A stretch of 64,000 nt of DNA from Typha latifolia (lineage: Eukaryota; Streptophyta; Magnoliopsida; Poales; Typhaceae). The stretch is from NCBI GenBank assembly GCA_019914945.1, contig CM034102.1, positions 16,295,501 through 16,359,500 on the forward strand. Direction: 5' to 3'. The position numbers were made by a program, and so were the translations under genes. The notes below the pieces were generated by a model. That model worked only from the letters and a program-made list of their open reading frames with translations. It did no database searches and was not told the origin of the DNA. Below, one piece after another: positions 11,561 through 24,992 of the stretch (the stretch's first letter is position 1; each line of letters begins with the position of its first letter).

Positions 11561-12565
11561 ATGGCCACTGGTCCGATTCCCTTCAAATCCTCAAACAATG
11601 AAGAAGAAGACGTTAAGCCAAGTCCCCCTCATGACTACGACGAGCTCGTCTCAACCCTTCCACTTAACGAAGGCCTTAGACTCTACCAAAACTTTTGGTG
11701 GCCTGAGTCGGTCGTCCCAGGTATTATTCAAATCCAACAACACTTCCATGCACGCCCCACGGATGTCTTCTTAGCCACCTTTCCTAAGTCCGGCACCACT
11801 TGGCTCAAAGCTCTCATATTTACCATCATGACTCGGACCCAATCTCCACTGGCTCAGAACCCAATCCTTAGTCATCACCCACATGACTGTGTCATCTTCA
11901 TGGATGAACTGTTTGCCAGCGGCCATGGTCACAAGCTAGAACCCATGCCTTCGCCTAGAATTCTTCATACCCACATGGCTTATTCGCTCCTTCCGGCCTC
12001 GGTCAGGGACGACGACCTCGGATGCCGGATTATATATCTCTGCAGAGATCCTAAAGACACTGTCGTATCTATGTGGCGATTTGTGGAGAAGTCTAATCAT
12101 GAGAAAGCCAAAGAGTTTCCATTTGATAAGCTTTGTGACATGTTCTGCGAGGGGACTTCACCTGCCGGTCCTATATGGGACCATGTCCTCCAATACTGGA
12201 GGGAGAGCTTGAGGAGGCCCGAGAAGGTCCTATTCTTAAAGTACGAGGAGATGCTGGAGAACACGGTGGAGATCGTTAAGATGTTGGGGGAGTTTTTGGG
12301 GTGCCCTTTCTCCGAGGAGGAGGAGAGGGAAGGGGTGGTGGAGGAGGTGGTGAGGATTTGTAGCTTTGAGAACTTGAAGGGACTGAAGGTGAATAAGGTG
12401 GGAAGTCAGGGGAGCTTTTGGAAATTTTCCAACTCTTCATATTTTAGGAAAGGAGGGGTAGGAGATTGGAAGAATCACATGAGTATGGAAATGGCGAAGA
12501 AAATGGACGAGGTCATGAGGGGGAAGATAAAGGGGTCAGGCTTGATCCTTCCAACTTTGAACTAA
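11561..12565 (+). CDS. Cytosolic sulfotransferase (SOT), intact plus-strand gene
   Basis: Intronless 334-residue PAPS-dependent sulfotransferase. Visible features: PKSGTTWL at residues 75-82 with Lys76; putative catalytic His138 in LHTHMAYS; YLCRDPKD at 159-166; RKGGVGDWKN at 296-305. It lacks a targeting peptide. It is clearly paralogous to 7375-8370 but more distant from it than that gene is from its own pseudogene: the two are separate lineages of an older divergent pair. Differences include an extra acidic insertion (RDDDLG, about 149-154) before the 3'-phosphate motif and a short extra C-terminal tail. The start codon context ATTCCTAGATCTCCATGG is shared with the 8935 remnant. The acceptor substrate is unknown. 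Confidence 0.95.
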   Translation: MATGPIPFKSSNNEEEDVKPSPPHDYDELVSTLPLNEGLRLYQNFWWPESVVPGIIQIQQHFHARPTDVFLATFPKSGTTWLKALIFTIMTRTQSPLAQNPILSHHPHDCVIFMDELFASGHGHKLEPMPSPRILHTHMAYSLLPASVRDDDLGCRIIYLCRDPKDTVVSMWRFVEKSNHEKAKEFPFDKLCDMFCEGTSPAGPIWDHVLQYWRESLRRPEKVLFLKYEEMLENTVEIVKMLGEFLGCPFSEEEEREGVVEEVVRICSFENLKGLKVNKVGSQGSFWKFSNSSYFRKGGVGDWKNHMSMEMAKKMDEVMRGKIKGSGLILPTLN

Positions 12566-13087
12566 TTAATGTCGAATATGTTTGACGTTATCTTCTGTTA
12601 ATTAATTAGTGTACTCTTCCTTTCAATTAATATCATTGTAATATCATCGATTCAAATTCCAAAGTTGTGCTTGATCTCTCTATGGCTGATATGGAGTTTG
12701 ATTTTATTTTAGAATAGTTTCATATTTTCTGAATAAAAGTAGGACGTATAATTTTTCTAACTCGACCCTGTCTTTTAGACAGAGCATCTGAATGACCTTA
12801 TTTAATATTTAATTAGAAGGTAAGGGTTGAATTGAAAAAACAATTTGAAAAGATTGGGCTTAAATTGTAATAAACGAATAATGTAGCGGGTGAAACAGAA
12901 AACGCACACTCTATTATGTTTAATTGCGATCCGCGAATACTGAGACGGGTTAGAGTCCGCCGATGATACCGAGCGGAGTCTCTGTTCTTTGACTTGAGTA
13001 TGGCTTCCGCGCCAAAATAAACGATTAGGGTTTCCAACGCCCCGAGAATTGATCCCAAATCGGTTGGAACTTGGAACCGATCGGGAA
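12566..13087. promoter_or_regulatory. SOT 3' flank and HRQ1 promoter/leader
   Basis: This short spacer must hold the SOT 3' UTR (AT-rich, to roughly 12750) and the promoter and 5' UTR of the helicase gene (more GC-rich from about 12900). Open frames on the minus strand here are antisense to HRQ1 exon 1 and show no homology. Confidence 0.5.
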
Positions 13088-16000
13088 ATGGAGGAGGAGG
13101 TCGAAGTCCGAACCCTAGACGGGGAATCCATCACCATTGCGATATCTCCGGACCGTTCCGTACGTGATCTGAAGGCAATCTTGAACGATTCCTTCCTTCC
13201 CGCCATAAGATCCCCTAACTTCCATCTCTTCTTCAAGGTACCATTCGATTCCCATTTGTTTTCCCATTTCTCGAAATCTTAGTCGTTTTCTTAATCAAAT
13301 GTTGGCCAAATCCATTTCTTTCTTTCTTTCTTTCTTTCTTTCCATTTTTGGGTTTGTAATGGTTCGCCAAATATATTGTGCTGAAGGGTGCTAAATTAAC
13401 GTTGGAAACGCAAGTAGGTAACTTTCAAATGAAGAACGGTGAATTTTTAGTTATTGTTCCCTTCACGAGAAAATCACATCAATTTCCCTTAGAATCCGCT
13501 CCTCCGGAGGAGGTAAACACTTCTTCGAAGTGTTTTGAGGCGTCTTCTGCTGCTGATTCTACATGGAAAGATATAATGAATGATCTTTCATCTCTATCCA
13601 GCACTCCTCGAGCTGAAACAACACCAATAAATTTTGGTTCTTTGGATAATTCGGATAATGGGATCAAGAAGGCAGCATTGGGTGGCAATTCTTCAAATCT
13701 TTCTCTAAATAGAAAGCGCAAGAAAGCTGGGGATCTTGATGATGTTCTTTTGGAATTATTGCACCCTGATATCATGAATCTTTTTGAGCGACATACCAGC
13801 GATAGAGTTTGTCAGATTGTGGAATCAGTGAAATGTTTATTAAATCCTGATTCGGACCGCTGTTTCCTATTTGAGAAATTGTTTAGACTGTCCAATGAGA
13901 CTGAACGGTGTATGTGTCCACCATGGCTGAAAAGATTTCTGAAGGTCTTTACTTTTCTGAATGTGCTTTATGCATTCTTTCAAATGCAACGGACATGCAT
14001 AAGTTGGGACTGTTTGGAGCGTGTTTTCAAGCAGCCTGGCAGCTTTGCACTTGATGACTTTGGTGTGTCAGATGTGGAGAATCTTTCAGTTCTTTTTCCA
14101 AAGGTAACTCATCTTTATTACTTGAAAGCAATGTCTCAGTAATTGTTGCAAGTTTGTTTGCCTCAAAGGAATTCCTTTTGGTCGCACTTTTAAGAAGCTT
14201 ATCGATTGACATGTATTTACTATTTTCTCCTGATCTATCTTCATATTTGATGCTTCATGATTTATGATTCGAACCTGATCTTGACAAATGCATTAACATT
14301 ATGCAATTATATGTAAGGGAGTAATGACAATGATATAGGAGTGAAAGATAAGCTGGAGAAATTTCCAATGAGAATAAAATAAGAAACATTGGCATGTAAT
14401 GTAATTGATCGTTGAGCAAAATGAGTTTCAAGAGCAACAGAGATAGTCATCTTGAGCATACCATAAGATGGCTTCTATGAACAGGGCACGAAAACAAAGG
14501 GAAAATTGTTGTCCTATTTTCAGAAAAGAAGAGTTGTAATCCATCCAAAAGTTTATTTTATTTTAAATTTTAAGATCTTTTGTGAAACATATCCAAGTAT
14601 TGACAAGTTGCTTGAGCACTTTGGTAAATGTTTATCATAATTTCTGCTCTTGAGGAAACCATTAAACTAGTGAAGCTTGGTTTTCCTACCTTGGTTACTT
14701 TTCTCCCTTAAAGCCTGTGTGTGCATACAATCAGCTTACTGATGTTTAGTTATTCACTTTGCATCCTTTTGCTTCCAATTTAATATCATGAAATTTACTT
14801 TATCTACTTTTTGCTTTATACACCATATTGTACGATTTTGAATTGCTTTCTATGTTGACTGCTCTCATTAGCTACTGTGTGTGCATATCATGTTCCTTAG
14901 TCTAGTCAGACTGATGTGCTGCTTATTGTTTGAATATGCTGAATGTTGCCTTTGTAGGTTGTTGCAATTTCAGATAGGCAAGAAACTCCAACGACAAGAT
15001 TGAGCTGTGCCATTGTTATTGGCAATTCTAAGCCAAACGACATGTCATCTAAGTGCAGTAGTGGTATGAGTGAATACCTTTTATTGATTTTGAGTTAAGT
15101 TTTGTTTGTGGATATATTCTAATTCCTGTTTAAAACTTGGTCATACGCTATTATAGCAAGGAAACAGGTACCTAGAGTGGCAATCATTAATTCTGTATTT
15201 AAACGTTGGAGTACTTTCAGAACCGAGCTGTGGAGGTCTCTTAAGAATTGCATGGTATGTGTCATCTTGAAAAGAATGACATTTTGTTCTATGTTCTAAG
15301 TTTCTGCAATGCAAGAGTCCTTCAGTGGGTGTTAGAAAGTAGGACACTTTGGTTGCATGACACTACTTTCCTTTCCTTTTTCTTTTTCTTTTTTTCTAAT
15401 TCAACATCCCATTATTCCTTTCAATATTTCAATGATACACACGCTGGAAGTGAGATGGACAAAAGTTGAGACAGAACCAAGAGATTCCCTGTAAAAATTG
15501 CCCAAACTTTTTATCTATTTGATATTGAAATTTGTTTAGTTCGTTTGTACTTCTGTACTATGCTCTCAGCTCTCCACATGTATGTTCACACAGGTTCCAT
15601 GGTATCTGGTTTTATTTAAGGATTACTCATTGACAATTATATTGTACTGTTTTCAAAATAGCAAGTTTAATTAGGTCAGTTGGAAGAGTATTTTTCCTTA
15701 GGCAGATGATCTATATGTGGGAAAAGAGCTTAGTTATGCTGGCACAGAACTTCTTGAACTTTTATGTAGGTTATGCCTCAGGAAGAATTTCTCCAACTCT
15801 TCTTACTATTCATGCATTAGCACTGTTCTTGGCTTGACATTTTCATAAAATTGGGCAATTATGTTGATGAATTGCTAGAGGATTCTGTTATTCAGGAAAG
15901 AAAACTGTCAAAGACTAGCATGTTGGTAGTGCCTTCTTTTGAAGATCTTATAATGGAGAAGGATAATGTTGCTGCGTCAGAACCTAGTGAAGCCAAGTCA

Positions 16001-19000
16001 GTGAAGAATAGGTCCTTGGCATCACCATGCCATGTAAGTTCTTCTTATTATCTATTCCCGTTGATATCATCTTCGTCCACAGGACACGTTTTTAACTGTT
16101 ATATACATGATCTACTCCAAGATAGAGTGCACATATAATATGCAAAGATATTTGGACAATATACATCTCTAATTATTAAACTGTTCATCAATAGGGCGTG
16201 CACACCATGGAACCTGCTGAAATGGTTGAACATCTTAAACAGGGAATTGGAAAAAATGGACAGGTTTTCTTCTTTTATATCCTTTCCCAGAGTTCGTAAA
16301 ATCTTATAGAAAATAAATTGGATTGTCCCATTGTTTGTTACTTCTCTTTTGTAGATTGTGCATTTGGAAGAGATGGAAGCTAAAAATGCAGTTTATGTGG
16401 AATTTCCTAATAATTTGTCCGAAGCTTTGAGAGAAGCACTTAAACATATTGGTATATCAAGATTGTACAGCCATCAGGTTTTTCCTTTTTTTTTTTTTTT
16501 TTTGCTTCTATTCTTTTAATGGTTCTTACTTTTCTTATTTCTCACTTACTCCCTTATCATTCTGAAGGTCGAAGCTATACAATCTTCAATTTCTGGGAAG
16601 AATGTCATTGTTGCAACATCAACTTCCAGTGGGAAATCTGTGTGCTACAATGTTCCAGTTCTAGAAGCACTCTCTCAGAATTTATTGTCATGTGCTCTTT
16701 ACATATTCCCTACAAAGGTTGCGAAATACATCTTGTTCCATTTATGATCCACAACAACTCAAATCCAGTCATATCCTAAGCACTACTTTCATCATGTAGG
16801 CTTTAGCTCAAGATCAGCTGAGAACTTTATTGGAGATGAAAATAAGGTTGAAAATTGATCTGAATATCAGCATCTATGATGGTGATACTTCCAAGGAAGA
16901 TCGTATCGGAATCAGGGATAATGCTCGACTTGTAAGACTAGGCTCCTTACATTGTCTACCCTTTTTTTATATAGTTTTGTAATTTCCTAATTCTTTTTTC
17001 TTTCTTTCACTTATGCAGTTGATTACAAACCCAGATATGCTACACATGTCAATCTTGCCTCATCACAGACAATTCAAGCGGATTTTATCAAATCTCAGGT
17101 AGGAGTTTACTTTCTTCATGATGCTTAATATACTGAAGTAAGTTCTTTTATTCCCATCTTTCTTTCTTCAATGTCAGGCATTGATATTTTGCTCTTATTT
17201 GCCTTACCTGTTAGTAGGACCAATGTGTTAGAGAATAGCCCTTGTTATATCCAAAATTTTTGCTGCACATCTGTTCAGTACCTTCTCAGCAAGTACCTTA
17301 TTCAGGTATATTGTGACCGATGAAGCTCATGCTTATAAAGGAGCATTTGGATGCCACACTGCTCTTGTATTCAGGAGATTGCGTCGAATTTGCTCAAATG
17401 GTCTGTGGGACATGCTTCTTTTGAGACAATTTGGGTTTTCTATATTTCCTTCTATGTGAAAACTAATAGTTACCGTGTTATTTGGACTTGCAGTTTATGG
17501 TACTGATCCTTCATTTATATTTTGTACTGCAACCTCTGCAAACCCGCGAGAACATGCTATGGTAGGCTGAAACATATGCTGTTCAGTGTTAACCTAAATA
17601 AGTTTATCCACAAATGATCAATTTTTCTACAGCTGAAGTGTATTAGTGATAGTCTAGTTTAGACATTGTAAATGTTTCATAGTGCTATTGAAATGGGAAA
17701 TTGTTAAATGAAACACCTTAGAACTATTAAAGAGGGTATTGGCAACTCTAGCAGTTGGTAATTATCTGTTTAGTAACTTAAATTAGACATTGCAAAGGTT
17801 TCATAGTGATAACGAAATGGGAAATGTTAAACGAAAGAACTTATGGTCACCATTGAATTTGAAACTATTTAATAGGGATCATTGGGTAGTAAAGAGGACA
17901 AAAGAATATTCAAAGATAGCTGAATGTCTTATCTTCATTTATGTCTCAATGAAGGCTGTGTGAGATGGATATCCATTATTTACTTATGTTTAAGTGCTTA
18001 TGACTTTATCCACTGAATATGAAATTCATCTGACAGTTTATGTTATTGGCTTATTGCTTGATATGTATCTTTTTGCTCTATTTTTTGCTCAACATTCAAT
18101 ATGGTTAATTAATTACTGCATGTCTGTGACTTGATTTTTAAGTAATCACTTCTAATGAGCACTGAGAATAATGTTGGAGGGAGAGATCCAATGGATAGTA
18201 TATCTAGAAGAAGGGTTATGATTTATGAAGATGTTCAAAGAAAACATGCACTAGATGGATGTGGATATTGACACCATCAATGACCTCGAAAAGAAAATTT
18301 TCAGTTATGGTCGAAAATGGGAGTGCCATAGCATATGGCTGAAACCATTATTACTTTATAGCAGGAGTCCTATCATTATGATTTTCTTCTATATTGTACT
18401 AGAAACAGTATATATATCTGTTCAGTCATATTCTGCAACCCACAATCACAGAGGCTATGACTTGATTGATTTGGATGCCACTTTACAGATCGTAGATATA
18501 TGGAACACATGAAACAGATTGAATCTTAATAGCCTTCTAAGTCAAATGTAATAGAAATATCATGTTTTAAGTTCCGAAATTCTTGAATCACAGTAGAGGA
18601 ATGTTCCTTAATTGGCAGTCAATTTATATCTTTATCATTTATTTGTTTTCTTCAAAATGACCTACTTTTTTTTTCATATGATCCTCCAAGAGTTTATTGA
18701 ACTGCCCATCTTTTGAACTGATTGGTAGCCATTCCAGTTTAAATGCTAGCATAGTAGTATGATATATGATTTTTGATCCTACTTTGCAGATGTCTCTTTC
18801 TGAGCTATCTAAATTAATGTTACTTGAATGGGTTATTATCCCTTGGTTATGTATGTCACTTTTGCAATATTTAGTGACCACAAGTTTGTACTTATAATTA
18901 AGGTTCCTGACTACCTTCTGTATCAGGAGCTGGCCAACTTGAAGAATTTAGAGCTAATTCAGAATGATGGAAGTCCTTGTGGTCCAAAGTACTTTCTCTT

Positions 19001-22000
19001 GTGGAATCCTCCATTGATCTTGAAAAATGTAACTTCGTTTTACACCTGTTGATAATAATAGTCCATATCCTCTTATACATCTTCTGTCGCTCATGCAGTA
19101 AGACTCCACAATAATAAATACTGCTGAAACTTTGAGCTTTCAAAATTTTTCTTTCTTAGAGATCAAAGACTCTTAGCAGCAAGGAGAATGTTGAAACTGA
19201 CAAATCTGCTTTAAGAACCCAACGTTCAAGGTGCATTACTGTTACTACTTGAAGGATTGGTTGTTGGAGTACATAAAAAAGTCGTTTTTGCACATATCCT
19301 TTATGAATTTGTTCTCTTCCACTTGCTGCACCACAAGGGCATGCTGGTTAGCCATTGCTATAACAGATGGCAATGGCCTCCCACATGACCAATATTGATG
19401 CTATCAGGCATTGAGGGTGTATTGTGGTTCTGATCTTTCTTGCATACAATAGACTTTTATTAGCAAACCAAAAGAGTTTGAATATCATATTGCTATATTT
19501 TTAAATAAACATGCACTGATGATGTTACTTTTTCTTCTTTTTTGTTTTTCTAGCCCAATAATGGAGATTGCTTACCTCTTTGCGGAAATGGTTCAACATG
19601 GTCTTCGCTGCATTGCTTTCTGCAAAACACGGAAACTCTGTGAATTAGTTCTATGTTACACGTATGTTGATTTGAATAATTTATACATAAGTTTTACTAG
19701 TTTCTTGCCCTTCATGTTTTTGTATTTTGATGATCTTTTTTATTTTTTCATTTACAAAGCTGTTGGTATTTTGATAATTGTAGGCGTGAAATTCTCCAGG
19801 CAACTGCACAAAATCTGGTTCATACTGTTTGTGTGTATCGTGCCGGCTACATTTCACAGGTTTATGTCACTCTTTTTTATGAATAGATTACCATGCAAAG
19901 ATGCCGCAAATCATGTCCATAGTAATTCATATTTGTCACTGAACTTTATATGTCATCTCATCTAGGCTTATCCTTCCATATAAGCTTGACAACCATGTTA
20001 GTGAGAATGTTTTGCCATGAGTTGATTTTAATGACAATTTCGTTATTTCAAGGAGTCTGATGTGTAACATCCATAATAACTGTGGAGAGTTACTAGATTT
20101 TGTGAACCATAGACATAAATATGACAAAATAGGAAGAGATGGAGGATATAAAAATGTTGGTTTCCCTTCACTGTAGTTAACAATTGTGCTGGTTACATTG
20201 TATGATCTGTTTTAAAAGAGGAATCAATACAACAATACAACCATAGTATCTTTTGGTGTAAACGCACCACTTAACTATTTGGGTATTAATATGTTTTCCT
20301 ACAAAATAGATGAAATTCTAGTTTATGTTTTTCTTTGCTTAACACTTATTTTCCTTTTGCCTCTGTCTTAAATTTCCCTTGTTTGCAACATTTATGGTCC
20401 TGGTTCATTGAAATTCTGGAATAAATGGTAGAGCAGGAGAGAAGAAGAATTGAGGCTGATCTTTTTGATGGAAAACTTCGTGGTGTTGCTGCAACAAGTG
20501 CTCTTGAACTTGGAATTGATGTTGGACATGTTGATGTAACATTACATCTTGGTTTTCCTGGCAGTGTTGCTAGGTAAAGTAGACTACTATATTGTTTCCC
20601 TTTTTCAACATATATTATATGTTAGTCCTGTATATAAAAATTCAATGGTACCTAACATTTCGACTTGTAGCCTGTGGCAGCAGGCTGGCAGATCTGGAAG
20701 ACGTGCAAGACCATCGTTGGCTATCTATGTTGCATTTGAGGGACCTCTTGATCAGTACTTTATGAAATTTCCACACAAACTCTTTGGAAGAGCAATCGAG
20801 CATTGCCAAGTTGATTCTAATAATCAAAAGGTTTAACTTAACTAATTTTTTTAAAATTTTGTTGAATATCAAAATAATTTCACCGAAGGGATTTTCTTAT
20901 GATCCCTGCGATTTAGAATTTTAGATATCCCAATGTGTCTAATTACAGGTACTAGAACAGCACGTCGCATGTGCTGCTTATGAATTGCCGTTATGTTTGC
21001 AATATGATGAAAAGTATTTTGGTCCTTGTCTAAATCTGGCACTAATGGTTCTTAAGAATAAAGGGCATCTGTGTAACAACCCAACTGGTTCTTGTTCTAT
21101 GAAAACCTGGAATTATATTGGACCTGAGGTATTATGCTCACTTCCACATGCAATAGCATTTTTCAGTAGAAATAATATGGTTATTTTTGGTAAATGCTGA
21201 TATTTATTTGCTTTATCTTTGTTCTTGTAGGGAAAGCCTTCCTATTCAGTTAGCTTGCGGGCAATTGAAAATGAGAAATACAGAGTGGTAGACAGGTTCA
21301 GCAACGAAACATTAGAGGAAATTGAGGAAAGCAAGGCCTTCTTCCAGGTAATCTTTGCTGTTTGTCCTCCAAGTTTTTTATATCATAATTAATTATTCAT
21401 TGGTGAGGGAAATATGAAGGAACAAGGACTTTGACAAGATCTCATTCTTTTGCAGCACTTGTTAGTGGATTGAGCTTTAGTCGCTCTCTTTTTTGTTACT
21501 AAATGATATAAACAAAATTGTAGTTTGCTCTAAATTGGTTGTTGAGATACAATGACAAATGGGAGCTACAGATTTGAGAAAAATGAGATCTCCTTGTCAT
21601 ATTCTTCTTCTTGTTTTTATCTGGCTCAGAATTTCCATAGTCATAAATAATGTCTCTTTTCTTTTGCTATGTGAGAGCAGAGGATTCTTAATGGAACTAT
21701 TTATTACATGTCGCAGTCTTTTATTCTTTCTTACTTTAATTTGGATGAATAATTGTTTGAGGTAATCTTTTTTCCCCATTCAGGTGTATGAAGGTGCTGT
21801 GTACATTCATCAAGGTGTCACTTACCTGGTTGATGATCTTGATTTATCATCAAAGATTGCCTTCTGCCAGAAAGCTGGCTTGAAGTACTACACAAAGACA
21901 CGAGATTACACTGACATTCACGTAGTTGGAGGTGACCTTGTATGTTCTTTAAAACGCGTGACTTGTATTTCTTTTCCCCATTCAGTTGCTTACATTTATA

Positions 22001-24992
22001 TGTTCTAGAAAGGATTTTTGCCTGCTCACCTTTTTTTCTTTTTTTCTTATGGGCTCTCATTGTGACAGTAGAGCATAATCACTTGTCGTTAATGTTAATT
22101 GCAAAATGTACATTATACTTTTTTCTTTGCTTAATCATTGGATTTTTCTCATATGAAAAGTCAAACTGTTGGAATTAGCTGGCCTTCTTATCCTTGGTTA
22201 ATTAGCTTTAGCATGTTAAGTTTTTCTGGATACAGATAACACTTGGACAACCTTGTATTTCTTGCTCTTTCTTTTTCTTTTCCTGTTATTTATCTCTTAT
22301 TCTTCTGATTTCTTGATGGTAAGGACCTTTTGGTTTCCCACTAGTGACGATACTGGAGGGTTATGCTTGACCTTTTTATCTTATGATAATGCTTTAGGCC
22401 TATCCACCAGCGAAAGAATCCGAATGTGATCACATAAGAACCACTGCGCAAGTAAATTCTTGCAAAGTTACTACTAAATGGTTTGGCTTTTACCGCATAT
22501 GGCGAGCGAGCAATAAAATATTTGATAGGGTCGAGCTTGCATTGCCTACATATTCATATGATTCACAGGTCTGAATATGCAATCTACTTTATTTTGTCTT
22601 TGCTATAACAATACCATCTTGCTAGCTTTCAGCCAGTTTGTTTCCTTGTGAATGACTAAATTAGGCAGCTTGGACGCGAGTTCCTCAGTCAGTAAAGACA
22701 GCTGTGGAGATGCAGGGCCTACAATTTCGTGCAGGCCTACATGCTGCTTCCCATGCTCTCCTCAATGTTGTGCCTTTGTATGTTTCCTCTATTTATAAAA
22801 TTTTGGGCCATTTTAATCCTTCTTAATAGCATAATCATTGAGCTCGAACAAGAAGTTGTTAATTTACAGTTTACCACCTGGAAAATTATTCAGTGTTCAC
22901 TTATATACTTCTATTAAACTTAGCTACCTGCTACGTTGTTTTCTACTATAGTATTCAGCTCATTGGCATGATTCGGTTAACTTTTCTGGGCTACACTGGG
23001 ATTGCTTCCTTTGAAGAAAAATCTGATTCTTTTATTTTCCTGGATGCTTATATGGCTATGAATGATATTATACTAGGTATATGATGTGCAATGCTTCTGA
23101 TATGGGTACAGAGTGTGCGAATCCCCATGAAACCCGTGCTATTCCTGAAAGAATTTTGCTGTATGATCGGCATCCTGGTGGTATTGGTATTGCGTCACAG
23201 GTAAGCTGATATGGTCTTGGTGGTGGTTGTAGCCTTTGCCTGCTTTTAGATATTTTGTGCCTGCTTCTCTATCTAATGCTGACATACTAGATGTGGTAAA
23301 GTTATTGTTTTCATTGCATGAGTACCATCATGAACTGAAAAAAGGCGAGAAACACAGAAGATTAGTATGTTGGCCTATACTGGGATATGAAGTGCTTAAA
23401 TGAGAATAAATTATGCTTTCCTTACAAATGTGAAGGTCACTCAAGATAAGGCTATTGACCTGTCCACCAGAGTTATGCATACTTCTTGCACATACAGCTA
23501 GTAACTGCCCCGGCTCCTTTTATATGTCAAGCCTTCCTTCAGTGCAGATATACGTATCCACCTATTGAGGTATAGACAAACACTAACTTTGCAGGCATGC
23601 AAGCATGTGACTATCACAAGCATTCATACATGCACATCCTCAGTTAACGCTAATATTTGCTTATCTGCCTATCTTGCATCTTCATGCTAAATGTATAGAT
23701 CAGAAAAAAAATGTCTAGACAATAGACAAATGCAGGCGATGCATCTGAAGATGTACTCCACCCATGGCATTGAGCTTTCCATGCTTATGCAGTTATATGC
23801 ATATTAACCTGACACAGAAGTGGAAATATTTATATGCTGTATAAGATTAATGAAAAGTCATGCTCTCCATGTCTGCTTATTATTAGAGTGGGCATGTAAT
23901 ATACATTGTTCTATTCATGGGTAATATTGAGAGAGCAATCAATTGATACTTCTTAATCTGATATCTGCCTACTATACAACCAACTCATGTGAGAGTTGAA
24001 AAAAGAATGGTCTTGAGAGAGCTACTTTGTATGCACTTCACAACACAAAACATGTTAGCCAATCACGCTGCCAGACTGGTAGCCGAACTAATGCATATAT
24101 CACATGGATGATACTGAATATGGGAGATGCACACAAGTGCACATCTCACAAGAGTGTGCATTCCCACATAGGCAAAATGAGAAACTATGAAAAATCATCA
24201 GTTCACCACAAATTATGTAGAGCTGATACAACCAGATGAAAGACAGTGGAAATAGCTGGTATTCTTTTATAGCTTTTAAAACCGGAAGGTGCACTCCAGC
24301 TGTATAGCCAATATACAGATTGAAAGTAAACTATAGTAAAGTTCTGAGAGGAATAACAACTGGAAGCCTACTGCTAGAAGAGTGTTGCGGCAGTTGTTTC
24401 TTGCAAGTTCTGCAATGCATATATTCTTTTCTTTTCTTTTTTGTTTCTTTTTTTCATAAAGCAGCTGAGTTCATTCCTTTAATTATTTATATTTTTAGTA
24501 TTATTTTGTTCGATGCGATGGTAAGCATGATATGAACATGAGAATATGAGATGGTATTGTTTGATATGCTTAGCAACTTAAACCTATTCATGTATTGAAA
24601 TAGGTTCAGCGACTCTTCGGGGAACTCCTTGCTGCAGCTCTAGAACAGATTACAACATGCAATTGTTTGGGTGCCACTGGTTGTCCAAATTGTGTACAAG
24701 TAGGTCTCTATCTCCGATATTTGAAGTAATTCCCCTTCTGTGCACATATGATTCATCAATGTCTTGCAGACCCTGTCATGTGGCGAATACAATGAGGTTT
24801 TGGACAAGGGGGCTGCCCTTTTAATTCTGAAGGTATATTTGTTTTATATTGGTAAACTTATTTCTTTACCATATCTTTTGAAAAGCTTTACATCCTAACT
24901 TGGTCTATGATGTCTACCTCGCTCAGGGTGTAATTGAATCTGAAAGGTCATATTTTGAAGGCAGAGGTGATTCTTTGAAGGCTCTGGCATAA
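13088..24992 (+). CDS. HRQ1: HRQ1-type RecQ-like ATP-dependent DNA helicase
   Basis: Superfamily 2 helicase of the Hrq1/RecQ4-like group, implicated in interstrand crosslink repair. Exons: 13088-13237, 13387-14103, 14958-15063, 15157-15254, about 15821-16033, 16195-16263, 16355-16477, 16568-16717, 16800-16931, 17019-17098, 17306-17400, 17494-17561, 18927-19028, 19160-19230, 19554-19661, 19784-19859, 20437-20573, 20671-20830, 20949-21128, 21231-21347, 21784-21939, 22398-22568, 22665-22777, 23077-23200, 24604-24699, 24770-24832, 24927-24992. Phases agree; about 1246 residues. Residues 1-76 look ubiquitin-like (VRTLDGESITI...RSVRDLKAIL). Walker A TSTSSGKS at about 509-516, DEAH at 618-621, TATSANP at 656-662, QQAGRSGRR at 835-843, and a C-terminal zinc-type cluster CNC...CPNC...C at 1191-1208 (MZB/DUF1998-like). 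An extra exon at about 15702-15769 is possible, and exon 5's left edge is uncertain. Confidence 0.88.
13315..13343 (+). repeat. (TTTC)n microsatellite in HRQ1 intron 1
   Basis: This tetranucleotide run supplies the pyrimidine tract upstream of the exon 2 acceptor at about 13386. Confidence 0.7.

Noticed and set aside
12802..13236. 144-residue open frame on the minus strand
   Set aside because: Antisense to HRQ1 exon 1 and its leader; composition reflects the other strand and no domain is visible.
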